A stretch of DNA of 64,000 nucleotides from Yponomeuta sedellus (Eukaryota > Arthropoda > Insecta > Lepidoptera > Yponomeutidae): NCBI GenBank assembly GCA_934045075.1, contig OW203732.1, positions 5,311,501-5,375,500 of the forward strand, written 5' to 3'. Position numbers and translations under genes: made by a program. How positions within the stretch are numbered: the stretch's first letter is position 1; each line of letters begins with the position of its first letter. This document shows positions 48,942 through 60,368 of this stretch, piece after piece. The notes beneath the pieces are model-generated. The model searched no databases. It saw only the letters and a program-made list of their open reading frames with translations, and had not been told where the DNA came from.

Positions 48942-50454
48942 GCTGAATAATAGAGGCGGCGTTGGACGGTACAGATTTATTACTATTGGAAAAGGAAGAT
49001 GATATTGCTTGTATTAAAGCTGAGATTAACTCCAAGATAGTTTGATTCTTCTCCTTAGAATCTTTCATTTCTCCTTGAAGGGCACAACCATTTGAGGAAG
49101 ATGGGGGGTCATATTCGGCAATAAGGGATCGATGAGTAGCTTGATCGTATCCCTTACTTATTTTTGGTTTGGAGGGTGTACGAAAAACTGTTTTTTTGTG
49201 TGATCTTGGCGATTGATCAGAAGGAAGCGAAGATTCAATAGGCCGAGTTGAAAATCTGGTTGTAGGGGCAGAAATTAAGGTATCACTATAAGATTTGGTG
49301 ACAGGAGGATGCATTTTAATTGCCTCTGAGTATGATACGCAGTTCTGGGCCATATAAAGTTTTACTCTAGACTGCCTATCATATTCAGGACAACACTTGT
49401 TGTTCGCATAATGATTACCATTGCAAGAAATGCATGAGGCGTTACAAACATCTACATCACATGAGTCACCAGAGTGAGCATTACTACATTTGTAACACCT
49501 AGGTGTGGAGTTACACTTAGTTTTAGTATGTCCAAACCGACAACAGTTATAACATTGGATTGTTGGGTATGTGTATAGTTCAACAGGAAGAGAATTATAA
49601 CAAAGAAAAACCCGTTTGGGTAAAACTTGTCCATCAAAGGTAATAACTACTGTCTGAGAGGGCTTCCAAGTAGGTATTGGACCATGCACTTTATAATTAA
49701 ATCTTCTCACTTTAATGACCTTGCCACAACCAATAGGTACCGATATATTTTCTTGGACTTCTTCAGGTGTCCACTCTGCAGGAACTCCTCGAACAATGCC
49801 CATCCTAGTCACACTAAAGGTTGGTATAAAAGCTTTATAATTATTTTTCTCCAAATCCGGGTCTGTTATAAATGCATTGGCATCATTAAAATCAGAAAAT
49901 GAAAGACTGAGCTTGGTTCTACTTAAGGGTTTTACGCTGCCATTTATTATATTTTTTAAGCCACGTCTCTTTAGATATTGCCCAAAAGAAACTGGGTGGA
50001 GTGTGGGAGCAGGTGAAGATTCTGTTGCATTTCTCTGAATGTGTATTACAAAAGGAGACACATCTGTTGGTTCATAAAGTGCCCTACCTATCTGAGGAGA
50101 CTGTTGGGATGTAGAGGCGGGAAAGGATGGCGACAAAGATACCGCATCTTTACGGGACGAGGCATCTACAGCGTTGATCGGCATTTTAGTTTCAACTACC
50201 GGTTTCTTAGAATCATCACTGTCACAATCACAAACATTTACAGTGTCAGAGCCGTGCTTGTGGTGCTTCCTTCTCTTATTGCAGTGTCTGCAAACCTTGC
50301 GCTGCGCCCTAGACCTCTTTCTTTTTTCGGATCTGATGGAGCCATCAGTATCCATTCCGGTGGATTCGTTTAGATTGCTAGGACATATAGTAATATTAAC
50401 GCCGACCGGGGGGACTGAGCCCCCCGGATCGGGCGGCTCCTCCATGGACCTCAA
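48868..50454 (-). CDS. LINE C ORF1: Gag-like zinc-knuckle protein
   Basis: 528 codons starting MRSMEEPPDPGG. It has a basic N-terminal patch (EKRKRSRAQRK), a central domain with MGIVRGVPAEWTPEEVQENI typical of Gag-like ORF1 proteins, and three consecutive Cys/His knuckles: CYNCCRFGHTKTKC, CYKCSNAHSGDSC and CISCNGNHYANNKC. The tail is Ser/Pro-rich. It should coat the element RNA and target it to chromatin. The 5' UTR is about 185 bp. Intact, same strand as ORF2, and overlapping its start. Confidence 0.85.
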   Translation of the reverse strand: MRSMEEPPDPGGSVPPVGVNITICPSNLNESTGMDTDGSIRSEKRKRSRAQRKVCRHCNKRRKHHKHGSDTVNVCDCDSDDSKKPVVETKMPINAVDASSRKDAVSLSPSFPASTSQQSPQIGRALYEPTDVSPFVIHIQRNATESSPAPTLHPVSFGQYLKRRGLKNIINGSVKPLSRTKLSLSFSDFNDANAFITDPDLEKNNYKAFIPTFSVTRMGIVRGVPAEWTPEEVQENISVPIGCGKVIKVRRFNYKVHGPIPTWKPSQTVVITFDGQVLPKRVFLCYNSLPVELYTYPTIQCYNCCRFGHTKTKCNSTPRCYKCSNAHSGDSCDVDVCNASCISCNGNHYANNKCCPEYDRQSRVKLYMAQNCVSYSEAIKMHPPVTKSYSDTLISAPTTRFSTRPIESSLPSDQSPRSHKKTVFRTPSKPKISKGYDQATHRSLIAEYDPPSSSNGCALQGEMKDSKEKNQTILELISALIQAISSSFSNSNKSVPSNAASIIQLVNSLSNNGQFRQNPSMELPQYNQ

Positions 50455-50652
50455 AGATAAAAAGTGAAAAAACTTACCAGGAATGAAGATATGTACAAAT
50501 TTTACAAATATATACTATACTACAATAATTTAACAGAAATATATACAACTGATACTAAAAACCTATGCTAATTAAATTATTTAAAGATTTTCATCGAAAA
50601 GATACACCCGCCAAGTTTAACGTTTCCCGCGCTTTTTTCATTGAGAGAATTT

Positions 50653-51622
50653 GTACGTTTTGATGTGTCAGAAAAGGACGGAACCACAGACTAAATGGAA
50701 ATGAATGATACGCAGACTTAAACGTCTACGTAACTAGAGCTACTCAAAAAAAAGGAGCGTTGTACGTCTACGTAACTATAGTTACTTCGCGGACTGGCGT
50801 CAGTAAAATCGATTTTTTTGAATAAAAACTTTCAAATAACTTCTCGAATCGGCTGTTACAATAATCTGTGGTAAATTATTCGTTCAATTGATGCTTGATG
50901 TCATAGCCAAGTCTCCGAATAAAAAAAAAGCTTCGGTGTCAAAACAAAATCAGTTCGTATCTATTACGTGAGGTGACTTCAATCTGCTTTTAAAATGTAA
51001 GTTTTCATTATTTTTCAATGTATTATATATCAAAATAATCGTAAGGATTTGCACTTTATGATTAAATACAAAAAAAACTGAATCGTGTTACATACAACGA
51101 CAGATTGACATTTTCAATTACCGCCGCGTCACGCCATGTTTCCACAATTGATTTCATTTATTCTATTGAATTTAATTATAAAATGTTACTTGGAGCCGTA
51201 ATTTTTACTTTATCTGTTAGTGCATTTCATAAGCTATTCGGAAGTATACTTTATTTTGTGGTAGCTGCAGCAGTTCTATAGTTATTACAGTTTTTCTAAC
51301 AATGGTACTGTGCAAAAATGTGCAAAAAAATCGCAAAAAATGTTCTTACAGAACGATTCGATAGTTTAAAATCGAGGCATCGATGTTAATTTTCGTTTTT
51401 TTATTAGAGTTCAAAAAACTGTCCCAAGTTTTCTCCTCGATTATTTCTCAGAATCTAAGGAAAAGAGTCTTTTTTATTAACCTGTTAGGTCACTATTTAT
51501 TAACGATATTGCATTACATTTTTATCTCCCCTTGTCTGAGTAGTTCGGTAGTTTTGTTTAGTCTTGTGGTTTAGTCAAGTGACAGAACTTTCAGATTCGT
51601 TTGTTCCCTATATTCAGGTTTT
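50653..51622. other. Intergenic DNA beyond LINE C
   Basis: AT-rich. Two similar strings cgtctacgtaacta (about 50723 and 50770) suggest a small repeat. Part of this may be the original eIF3d promoter displaced by LINE C. No coding sequence recognised. Confidence 0.3.
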
Positions 51623-51630
51623 TTCATCTC

Positions 51631-52154
51631 CAGGGCCGGATCTACCTAAGGGCTGCTTGGGCTGCAGCCCAGGGCCCCGAGGTTACAAGGGGCCCCCAGA
51701 TCCCGCTAAACACAGTAGGCGATAATTAAACAAATGATTGTCTGTAAGTCGGCTTACGGACGATATTTTTACATGATAACGTCATAAGAAAACATTGATG
51801 AAAAATTGCATACTTTTATGAATTGAGTTAACCTGTCAATTTTTTTTACTAATTCAAAATAAATTAATAAAATCATTTTTTTGTTTTTTTTTATATTCTT
51901 ATATATATACTATTTTGATTTCTCTCTCACCCAAAAGTTGCCTGGACGAGATTGCTACCACAACAAAAAGGTCGCCTTTTGTACTACTTACTACATTTAG
52001 TGAATATTTATGTTTTTTGTGCAATAAAGAATATGAAATAATAATATATCATTAAAGAAACAGTTTGTTGACATGGCTATTAGTTGAGTACCAAGATAGG
52101 CCCCTAAGTACCTAGTTTCAGCCCAGGGCCCCACAAATTCAAGATCCGCCCCTG
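51631..52154. mobile_element. hAT-like non-autonomous element
   Basis: The 524-bp segment has ends CAGGGCCGGATCTACC and (inward from the right) CAGGGGCGGATCTTG. The subterminal GCCCAGGGCCCC lies near both ends. Flanks are ttcatctc and ttcatccg, a plausible degraded 8-bp target duplication. CAGGGGCGG-type ends and 8-bp duplications fit hAT. No transposase. Confidence 0.7.
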
Positions 52155-52162
52155 TTCATCCG

Positions 52163-53860
52163 CTTCCGCTTTCAGGAGTATAACCTGACGGCCTTATTTA
52201 TAAATGACGAATCGCGAAAGGGACAGAAATCAATCAAACTACCTACCTCTGACATCTTTAGAGGAATTGTCTTTACAAATAATGCCGTTAGATTATACAA
52301 CTTTTGGCGAGATATAAGCTTTTTTTGATATGCTATCAATGTATTAGAAAGGACTCACAAATATATAGGTAAAATAAAATTATTTTATTAATGTACCTAC
52401 TCAATTGTGTAAAGCACTTGTTTTTGTCCCTTATAGCTTTCAAATTTATTGTACCTACTCTGTACCAGTCGAAAGTTCTCGAGATGTAAAAGAAGTATTT
52501 TTTTTAGGACGATCATAATTAAAAAAGGTACCTATTATAGTAAAAAAAGAAACGAGTCATGTTACGTAAGGTTGAAGAATTATTTTATTTATCATCATAT
52601 ACATAGGTTGTCACTTATTCCGTACACAAGCGACGAAAGCCTTCCCATAGCTCAATTGACTTTGGCATGAAGTTACAATGTTTGTGCGGCCGCGGGGCGG
52701 CTGGGCGGACACTTCGCACCACGGCGATCGCCAACGGAACCACTATTACTAATAAACAAACCTCAATTTTGACCAAATTACTATCTACTATCACTGGAGG
52801 AAACACTTGTGAATTTCAAAAGTTAACAATTTTCGAAAGCTTACTTCTTTAGTGTATTGAAAGCTAAATTCACTATAACAAAAACTAGGGAATGAAGAAC
52901 GCGTCTATAAACTGCAGCAGTTACTAACAAATCTAAGGCCAAATCATACAAATGTTACAAAAAATATCGAGAGTCTTTTGCGACTTAACACAGTCATAGA
53001 CCTAACGTCGGACAAAAATGCACTCCTTACAAAAACATTTTGATAGTAGGTACAATACAATTCAATAACATTCAGCTATAAAACAATTGAAAACATTTTA
53101 AACTAATTACAGACCATAAAAAATACGTGGACTTTTTACTTGTACATAAAATTATAAACAAAAGATAACAATTGAAACATTACATTCCTTTTATTACTAA
53201 AAATAATTCCTGTAGCAATCTCAAGAACGATTCATCCTTTACACGAGTGAAAGTGTTCACTATAAAAGTTACTGTCTTTTGCAAAAAATATAGCTAATAT
53301 ACTTTTGATAAACATGTTATCTATAAGTACATAATAGTATGCGAGTCCGCGGTAAACTTGAGTAAAAGTAGACAATACTTTTTTTATAATAAATAATATC
53401 AATAGCCTATTCATTAATAATAATTACAAGTTACCATTTATATTTCACATAAGATCAAGTAAATTTAGAATTTGATTTCATAATAATTATAAGGTACGTT
53501 TACAAAGGACCGTTACTTTCATATTAAACATGCAATATGAACAACAAATCCGAATGGAATCCACACAGCGATCACGATACAACCGAAATGTTAATTTAAA
53601 GTAATCTGTCACCTTTAACACGTGAGAGAAATAAAAAAAAATTAACAATTCTCTAAACAACTATCGCCGATTTGAACATCTAAAATATTCCTATAGTTGA
53701 GAAGTACATCACAATAAATACTATACCAGCCGGTTACACCTTGATCACCTACGTATTGAAATCACAACTTTCTTTGCTTGCAAATGGATACTGAATACAG
53801 ATCTAACAATCAAAATCGAGCAAGGTTGCATACGGTCGCTTCCCAAATTAACGTCAAATA
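52163..53860. other. Intergenic, nothing recognised
   Basis: AT-rich. Short open frames near 52615-52852 have no family signature. Part of it could be a long UBE2O 3' UTR, but I see no decisive polyadenylation site. Confidence 0.3.
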
Positions 53861-53869
53861 GATTATCTG

Positions 53870-54005
53870 ACATAGGCCCGCCTGTCTCACAATCCTCAAC
53901 CAACTCGGACTTGCCCTCCGTAGTGGAGTATGGATGGTCTAACCTTTCTGCGATGCAAGAAGAGACCCGTGCCCCAGCAGTGGGGACATAAAAGGGTTGA
54001 TGTCG
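53870..54005 (+). mobile_element. 5S-like interspersed repeat, short degraded copy
   Basis: Contains gtctcacaatcctcaaccaa, tagtggagtatgg and agagacccgtgccccagcag, then gggttgatgtcga. More diverged than the other copies. Confidence 0.6.
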
Positions 54006-54009
54006 AAGA

Positions 54010-55451
54010 TTATCAATCCATTATTGAGAATGGCAACGCGGAACGGTCGAGGATAACGCCGAAGTAGATTGTTACCAAACTAGGTGCTCATTGGCCAACG
54101 TAACCGCCATGTTGTTTAAACGGTCTACTGATTGGTCGGCTACAACACACGGCTTAAGTTCCCAGGAACACGAGGCTGCCTTTACGTCTGATATCCTTCG
54201 CGCTCGCAGTTTTAAACATATAGGTAGGTATGCAATATAATGAGTAGGCCAAACAATAGTATTATGGCTAGAGATTTAAATTTTCACGGTTTCCTCGTAG
54301 CTAATCTGGGCTACAGTTTCAGACTGTTTCTGACCGTGAATTTTACCATTACTGAGCGACACTCTTGCCGATTGTATTGCCCACGCGCGAAAGATTTGCC
54401 GGTCCCTTCCACAGACCGTCAGGCTCTCAGTCTGGTCAGCAATGGGAGAACAGTGCTACACAAGAAATAAGTCTCGCGGATGTACCTGCGCAGATGAACA
54501 AATTTTGGATGTACGGCAAGTTGGTTGACCAATCAGATAGTTTCATTTTATGGCAGGCCGCGCGCATTTGTTGCTATTGGTTGATTCAACGTCATCGATG
54601 CAGGTGACTATTAGTTTGGCAATATTAGCGTGAGCGAAATAGGTAGCGCTACTGTGGCAATCAATTCTGCAACTTAACCGTATCGGTTGAAGGTCATGTT
54701 GAATGTACTTATAGCTTCAGGTACTTTCGTTACACTTCTTCCTAGTCTGCGCGAACGTAGATTCCCGAAGGGACTTTTATGATGTGTGGTACTGTACTCA
54801 ACTTATGCGCAAACCTACCCCGCGCGGGTAATAAAACAATAAGTAAACGCTTAACAAATGTAGTAGGTGGCACTTGGTGATAAAATTACAGAGATTTTAG
54901 GCACGTTTTAATTTTCGTATATTTACCTTTTTGGTAGAGAAAAATGGCGTACAAACAAGAAATCATTTCAACGTAAAGCATTAACATTCTGTTTGTTGAA
55001 TATCAATGTACAATTATAGAAGCTGCATTCGAGTTTGTAGTGGAGAAAACATCTTTTAGATTTTCTAAAAAAATGTGTCATGTGTAGTGGCAATCGTTGA
55101 ATTTCTACTTGAAATTCAATGGTGGCAATAAAGAATTTTAATGTAATGTAATAATTTAAGTGGCAATTTAAATAAGACAGGTAACAAAAAGACATCTAAA
55201 ATGACCTTGATTTTAATTCCTAGGCAACATCTAATTTATCAAAAGAATACTCATTATTTCAGTCATTCAAATGTTGCAATATGCGAGCGAGGAGAATTCC
55301 AGAGGCCTTAAGTTAGTCTATAACGAAATTTGCTATGTTTTTTTAACGTAAAAACCAACCGAACCAATCGAAGGTGTAACAAGCCCCGGAGAGTTACAAT
55401 ATAAATATTAATTAAATACTACTTGCTATCTAGTATGTGTTAGGTGATTGG
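54010..55451. other. Region 3' of UBE2O
   Basis: No gene recognised. It probably includes the UBE2O 3' UTR (minus strand). Several ATTGG/CCAAT-type strings at 54090-54170 and 54525-54590 may just be repeat-derived. Confidence 0.3.
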
Positions 55452-58400
55452 CTATAAGGTGGCGGGCGGGACGACGATCTCGTGGCGACGCAGCACGGTG
55501 CGGAAGCACTCTAGCGAGGAGCGTAGCGTGAGGCAGAAGCCTCTGGAGGCCGGTATCAGCGGGAAGTCCGGGGCCTGCGTGTTCAAAAACTCATCAAATT
55601 AATCGTTACACATTATACCTGCACTACGTTATCGCCGATGACCGTTGATCGTGAGATCGTCTACAATCGACACGATCATCGTGCAAGTATCCGTACTTTC
55701 GGCTGTAATCGTCAGGTAATCATTGGGTTGATCGTCCACCGTTTAAGATGGACGTGGAGTGTGTTGCTGCTGCAACACTTTATTTAATAGCGCCATGCAA
55801 CGCTTCACTGTCCGACGGAAAATTATTGATCGGCAATCGTGTGGGCACTTCAATGCAACCACCCGGTGATGCGTGCCCCAAAAACCGACAATTCACGGAT
55901 CGAGGCGATCAAAGACGATGATCGATGAGTAGCGCCGACGATATTTTGTAGACTACAAAATATCGTCAAGTTACATGGTCGTGCTAACATCACTCTTTTG
56001 AACATCAATGTGTGTAAAAAAAAACAGAGTCAAGGAGAATTAACCCGACAGGAGTGATCATCGCTATACTTTGAAGCGTAGTTCGAAATTTAGTTACCGA
56101 GCGTGTATCTAGATGGCGCTACTAGTTATTAAACGATTACTTTGACGAAAATAATATCATCTCATCGCGTCTTCATCCTTTTCTGTTAGTCAGATCAAAC
56201 GATAAGTGGTTAAAGTCAACACACACAAAACGGCGATAATATACTCGATAATATACAGTCCGGTCACCTCCTTACCAAACTATGATATGTAGTACGAAAC
56301 AAGATCACCACATTATGGTGCTTAAAATACGGTATTTTGGTAACGAACCTGTTCTCTACATTGACGCTAGATAGCTTTCATTAACGTAGTCGAGAGAAAA
56401 TTCGCGACGTTACCTGTCGGTTTTCAACTAGCGGTCGAGATGGTAGCGACATCTGGCGTTTTGAGTGCGTTTTTTTTTTATGGTAATATCACTCCTGTCT
56501 TTAATTCTCCTTGGATAGAGTCCAGAGCCGGGTGTGAACTGACCTGCATGTCGGGCGGCGCCTGCCCGTTGGAGCAGGCGACCCAGCCCTCGAGCCGCTG
56601 GCAGAGGCCGGCGGCGCTGGCGCGCAGGTGCTGCAGTATCTCGTCGCGGAACGGCTCGGGCGGGTTGCCCAGCATCTTTGTCATCGACTGCACCAGCTTC
56701 AGGAGGACCATCTCGTTGTACATGCGAGAGTTCTCCTTGCCCTGCTGCGTGCCTGTCAAACGTTCGGTGCCTTAGTGTGGTAGGCGGCAAAACAGGCGCC
56801 TTTACACACGCGCAGTTTTCAATTCAATTCAATATCTTTATTTCGGAACACGTTTATAGTTTATATAGTGTTAGTATTGTTTCTCAAGAAAGGTACACAC
56901 ACTCACAACATATGCACGCACTCACGCACGCACGCACGCACGCACGCACGTACGAACGCACACACCCACATTTTGTACGGACGGGGATCCAGTGCCTGAG
57001 CAAAGCGCTGGCTATCCTATTTGCTATGACTTTACACAGTTATGTATGATCTATCGCAAACATTGAGAACTTTACATGCCCCACGGCTCTAACATAGACT
57101 ATATATTTGAATTAGTTTAAGCTAGTTTGGTTAGCAATAAGCCAGCTCAGCCATCGGCAAGCGTATAGGGCTCCTCATTCCCTTTGCATGTGGTGTCACA
57201 AAAACACAGAGTAATAATTTCGTGTTGTCCGAGAGAAGCTACAGCTTGTAAGAGAGAAGACCGGCCAGGGCAGTAGTCGTGAAGTTACCATCTGTTTCTC
57301 GTAGCCAGCCTAGTAGAAAGAGGGCTCTGATTCGGTATGTCTGTTCCATATGATTCTATTTCTATGGTTTAAATGATCTTATGTCTATCTACATTTATGT
57401 CAATTTTTTTTTTTGTGTTTATAATTTTTTTTGTATAATTTGTGTTTTGGTAATAAATGTTCACTTTCACTTTAGTATTAGTCCCAGCAGCAGGACGAAG
57501 AACTGCACAAGCGACTGTCTTTTCCTATGTAGGATTAGTGTGATTGTAGTTTAACCGAGGCATTTGGCATAAAGCCATTCTCCATTCACAGAGTTGCGAC
57601 GGAAAGTGAAGTCACCCTTCTGCTTCTCCTAGTAGCCGGCCTCGTTGAAGTAGGGCTCCACCTTAAGTATGAGGCCCTGCAGCGACACGATGACCTGGAT
57701 AGGCGAGCCGCCTTTCCCTATGTTCGATCTGTGTGGTTCTAGCTTGACCGAGGCATTAGGCCACACTCTATTCTCAGACTTGAGACGAAAAGTGCACTCA
57801 CCCTTCTGCTTCTCGTAGCCGGCCTCATTGAAGTAAGGCTCTGCGTTAAGTATGAGGCCCTGCAGCGACACGATGACCTGCAGAAGCGAGCTGTCTTTGC
57901 CCCACACCTCGACGCCGCGACCCGACCACGTGCCCAGTAGGGAGACGCACACCTGCCGACAACAAGTTATTTTACCTTACGTAATGTGTATGTATTAGTA
58001 AATAATGAAGCCTATATACGCTCCTAGAAGTTGGGATTGAGTGAGTAGTGTAGTAGAAGTGGTAGTGCTCGCCGTCCAGTTGTACGTAAGAAACGAATTG
58101 TCAGTCTACATAGGACGCCTTGGGCTGGCAGGTAACTCTTCAGCAGATTTTACCACATTGTAGAGTTTCGCTGGCTCTGTAGTCTGCAGTATCAGGGGCA
58201 GAATATTCTCTCTCGCGATATCGACTTTGTGAATGTGTTGACTCACACGGCTCTATGTAAAGACAGAGGTGTTGTATAAAACTCACCCCAAGAGACAAAT
58301 CACTCTTCAACAGCGTTTGAACGCGTTGTAGAAAACCTAAGGCTTAATATTTATCGTATATAGAATATTTTATATTGCTGTTATACTTTTATCTCTTGTG

Positions 58401-60368
58401 CTTTTTTTTACACGCCCACCAATTTTTCTTTTACCTCCTGCGGTCGACTCCTAGAAAATGCTTAAGGCATTAAGTCCGTCGTATTGTACATTTATCTAAG
58501 GGAAGTACAAGTATTAATAAATAATTTGTGTGCTCACCTTCCCGTCCTCGTAGAGGTTGGGGTTGAGCCGGTCGGTGCAGTAGGAGTGGTAGTGGCACAG
58601 CGGCGGCGCGCGCGGGTACTCCCCGCCCAGTTGTACGTCGAATACGAACAGCCCGTCCTCGTAGGGCGTCTTCTTGGGGCCGGCTATCATCACCGACAGC
58701 AGGTCTATGCGGTCCTCGAAGCCGCGCACCCATACCTGCGATATTCGGAACATTTTACCATTCTTCTTCTTAAGGCTATATTAGTTCACAGACCTCCCCT
58801 AGTGAGCGCCATAGCGCAACGTTGTGCCATCATTGTGGGGTAATGCTCATAATCCCCACGCTGGGCATGCGGGTTGGGGATCGCAGTTTGGTGGAATTGT
58901 AATGCAGGGGACATTTACCATTTTACCATTTATAGAGAAAAAATATTTCTATAAATTGTGACGGAAACACAGAGTAAACAATTGTCTACTTGTTTACTCT
59001 GTGTTTCCGTAGACAAAAAAAAATACGTTAAAGGAAAGAACGAGAAGAGAATACGCGATCACAATCATAGGCAGCCACGAAATTGATTTCTCTTTATGAT
59101 TGGACAATCTGTCTAGTTCATGAATAGGGTCCACTGCTGGATGACCGATTCTACCGACAGTGTTTTACCGACGTTTATCAGTTACGCGGCGCAGCATAGT
59201 TGCCAAAAACGACAGTGTTTTTTTTTTTTGAAATCTATTTTATGTCGCGCTTGACCGCGTTTAAAGAGGACCTAAGCTTTGAGGCCTGTAGCTAAGCCAG
59301 GAGGAAGCGATGAGCGGTATGTGCTGACTCAAGTAAGTAGAAATCTGCGCCCAAAGGCCTGGTTAAGTTACTTACGATCCATTTATGCTCTTTCTTTCCA
59401 GATTTAGCCCTACATGGTGTGGGGTCAGCATTCCTTATTTTCTCTCTTCACTACGCCCTATTCATTGCCTCGTTTATTGCGGCTCCGCATTCTATGAGAT
59501 CTTTCTTCATTCATTCAGTCGCATTCTGGATCTCTGCCCAGGAATTGACATAGAATTTCTTTTCCAAGGCTATAATTTCATATGCCTAAACCAGCCTACT
59601 CTCTTGCACTTTATCGGCGATATCGCGTATTTGTGGAGACTATAGAGTTCAAAACTTGTATTTTTTTGTTTGTACATGGATTTGTTTTAAAGTCTCAAAT
59701 AAACGTTATTAAGACGCTTACCCCAGCAGGCAGATCACTCTTCAGCAGCTTGATCTCACGCTTGACCGCGTTGTAGAAGGTCCTAGGCTCTGACGGCTGC
59801 AGCATGGACAGGCGGAAGCGATGGGCGGCGGGCGCCGACTCGAGTACGCAGAAGCCTTCGCTTCCGTTTTCGGCCTCCGTCGGGCCGGACGACTCGGCCT
59901 CGGCGTCGGCCTCGGCTGTCGCTAGAGGGGCGGCATCCGTTGTTTGTGCTGGAACACGATTGCACAACTAAAGAGGTCGAGCTTTAAGGTGGATGAAGAC
60001 AATATTTTTGATTTGAGATTGACTGAATGTAGATAACAATCTCAATGGGGAACTGGGAACCTAGTATGGGATCAGGACAAGTTATTTTGTTTTGTGGAAG
60101 TTTTTATTATTAGTTATCATTACGAGAAGCAAAAAGTGATCCAAGATAAGATAAGAATATTCTTTAGTGTATACCAGTCCTTCTCCATAGTCATGTCTTC
60201 CCCCTACCGTCCACCATCTAGCTCTGCTTCAAGGTCAACTCACCAGCAGCATTGGCAGTGACTGAGTCCCCAGTGGCGGCCTCGTTAGGCCCGGTGGCCG
60301 GCAGTGAACTCCCGTCGGCCTTCTCGGCCTCCTGGTCGGCCATGCTCACCACCAGCGCGCCGTATTGA
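55452..60368 (-). CDS. UBE2O: UBE2O, (E3-independent) E2 ubiquitin-conjugating enzyme, C-terminal part
   Basis: Minus-strand exons 60244-60368, 59722-59948, 58538-58735, 57802-57952, 56544-56752 and 55452-55574. All are in phase (343 residues plus stop) with GT-AG introns. An acidic, low-complexity linker (exons 1-2) leads to the UBC domain: [61 protein letters not shown]. The cysteine in KVCVSLL is the expected thioester site (about residue 185 of this fragment). [14 protein letters not shown] and [20 protein letters not shown] follow, as in vertebrate UBE2O, then a C-terminal [12 protein letters not shown] block. UBE2O acts as a combined E2/E3 on unassembled and other substrates. The roughly 900-residue N-terminal half is expected beyond 64000. 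The most upstream exon boundary (60368) is the least certain. Confidence 0.9.
55937..55967. repeat. Perfect 15-bp inverted repeat
   Basis: GACGATATTTTGTAG and CTACAAAATATCGTC are separated by a single base. In the last UBE2O intron, inside a GATCG-rich stretch (about 55620-55940). Confidence 0.8.
56905..56972. repeat. (GCAC)n microsatellite
   Basis: Seven or more cgca repeats with flanking cac/aca runs, in a UBE2O intron. Confidence 0.85.
57552..57740 (-). pseudogene. Decayed tandem copy of a UBE2O UBC exon
   Basis: A roughly 190-bp direct repeat of 57741-57930: cacccttctgcttctc, agtatgaggccctgcagcga, cacgatgacctg and the flanking gaccgaggcatt. It spans the exon's 3' half, its 5' splice site and about 60 bp of intron. 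A 3-base insertion (ctcctagtagccgg against ctcgtagccgg) brings in a stop, so it is non-coding. Downstream of the functional exon in transcription. Confidence 0.85.
58020..58092 (-). pseudogene. Decayed partial copy of the UBE2O exon at 58538-58735
   Basis: Contains agttgggattgagtgagtag, tgtagtagaagtggtagtgc and gtccagttgtacgtaag. The functional exon has ggttggggttgagccggtcg, gcagtaggagtggtagtggc and gcccagttgtacgtcg; the relic also has an internal deletion. Confidence 0.7.
58125..58345 (-). pseudogene. Two short relics of the UBE2O exon at 59722-59948
   Basis: ctcttcagcagattttacca (about 58136) and atcactcttcaacagcgttt followed by gaacgcgttgtagaaaacct (about 58297) match ctcttcagcagcttgatctc and gaccgcgttgtagaaggtcc of the functional exon. 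Confidence 0.6.
58780..58915. repeat. Interspersed repeat shared with 16845-17095
   Basis: Contains gtgagcgccatagcgcaacg, gggtaatgctcataatcccc and cgctgggcatgcgggttggg, with the same order as the eIF3d intron copy. Confidence 0.55.
58961..59010. repeat. Perfect 21-bp hairpin
   Basis: Arms 58961-58981 (ACGGAAACACAGAGTAAACA plus A) and 58990-59010 are exact complements with an 8-base loop. In a UBE2O intron. Confidence 0.85.
59235..59345 (-). pseudogene. Decayed copy of the UBE2O exon at 59722-59948
   Basis: tcgcgcttgaccgcgtttaa, gaggacctaagctttgaggc and aggaggaagcgatgagcggt follow the order of the functional exon (tcacgcttgaccgcgttgta, ggtcctaggctctgacggct, aggcggaagcgatgggcggc), about 500 bp downstream in transcription. 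Confidence 0.75.
60147..60175 (-). mobile_element. LINE B 3' tail fragment
   Basis: aagataagataagaatattctttagtgtatacc matches the terminal bases of LINE B (32559-32600). Confidence 0.55.

Larger units (their letters stand above)
44989..50639 (-). mobile_element. LINE C: full-length I-group-like LINE with RNase H
   Basis: 5.65-kb minus-strand element with two overlapping ORFs and a 3' poly(A) (T run at about 44986-45001), flanked by the direct repeat ATTGAGAGAATTT (44976-44988 and 50640-50652). Both ORFs are open, so the copy is young and possibly competent. It is inserted about 125 bp upstream of the eIF3d start codon, in the same orientation as eIF3d. A truncated relative lies at 36190-38219. 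Confidence 0.88.

Noticed and set aside
52615..52852. Short overlapping frames in the eIF3d-UBE2O gap
   Set aside because: No splice context, motif or repeat match; open on both strands by chance.
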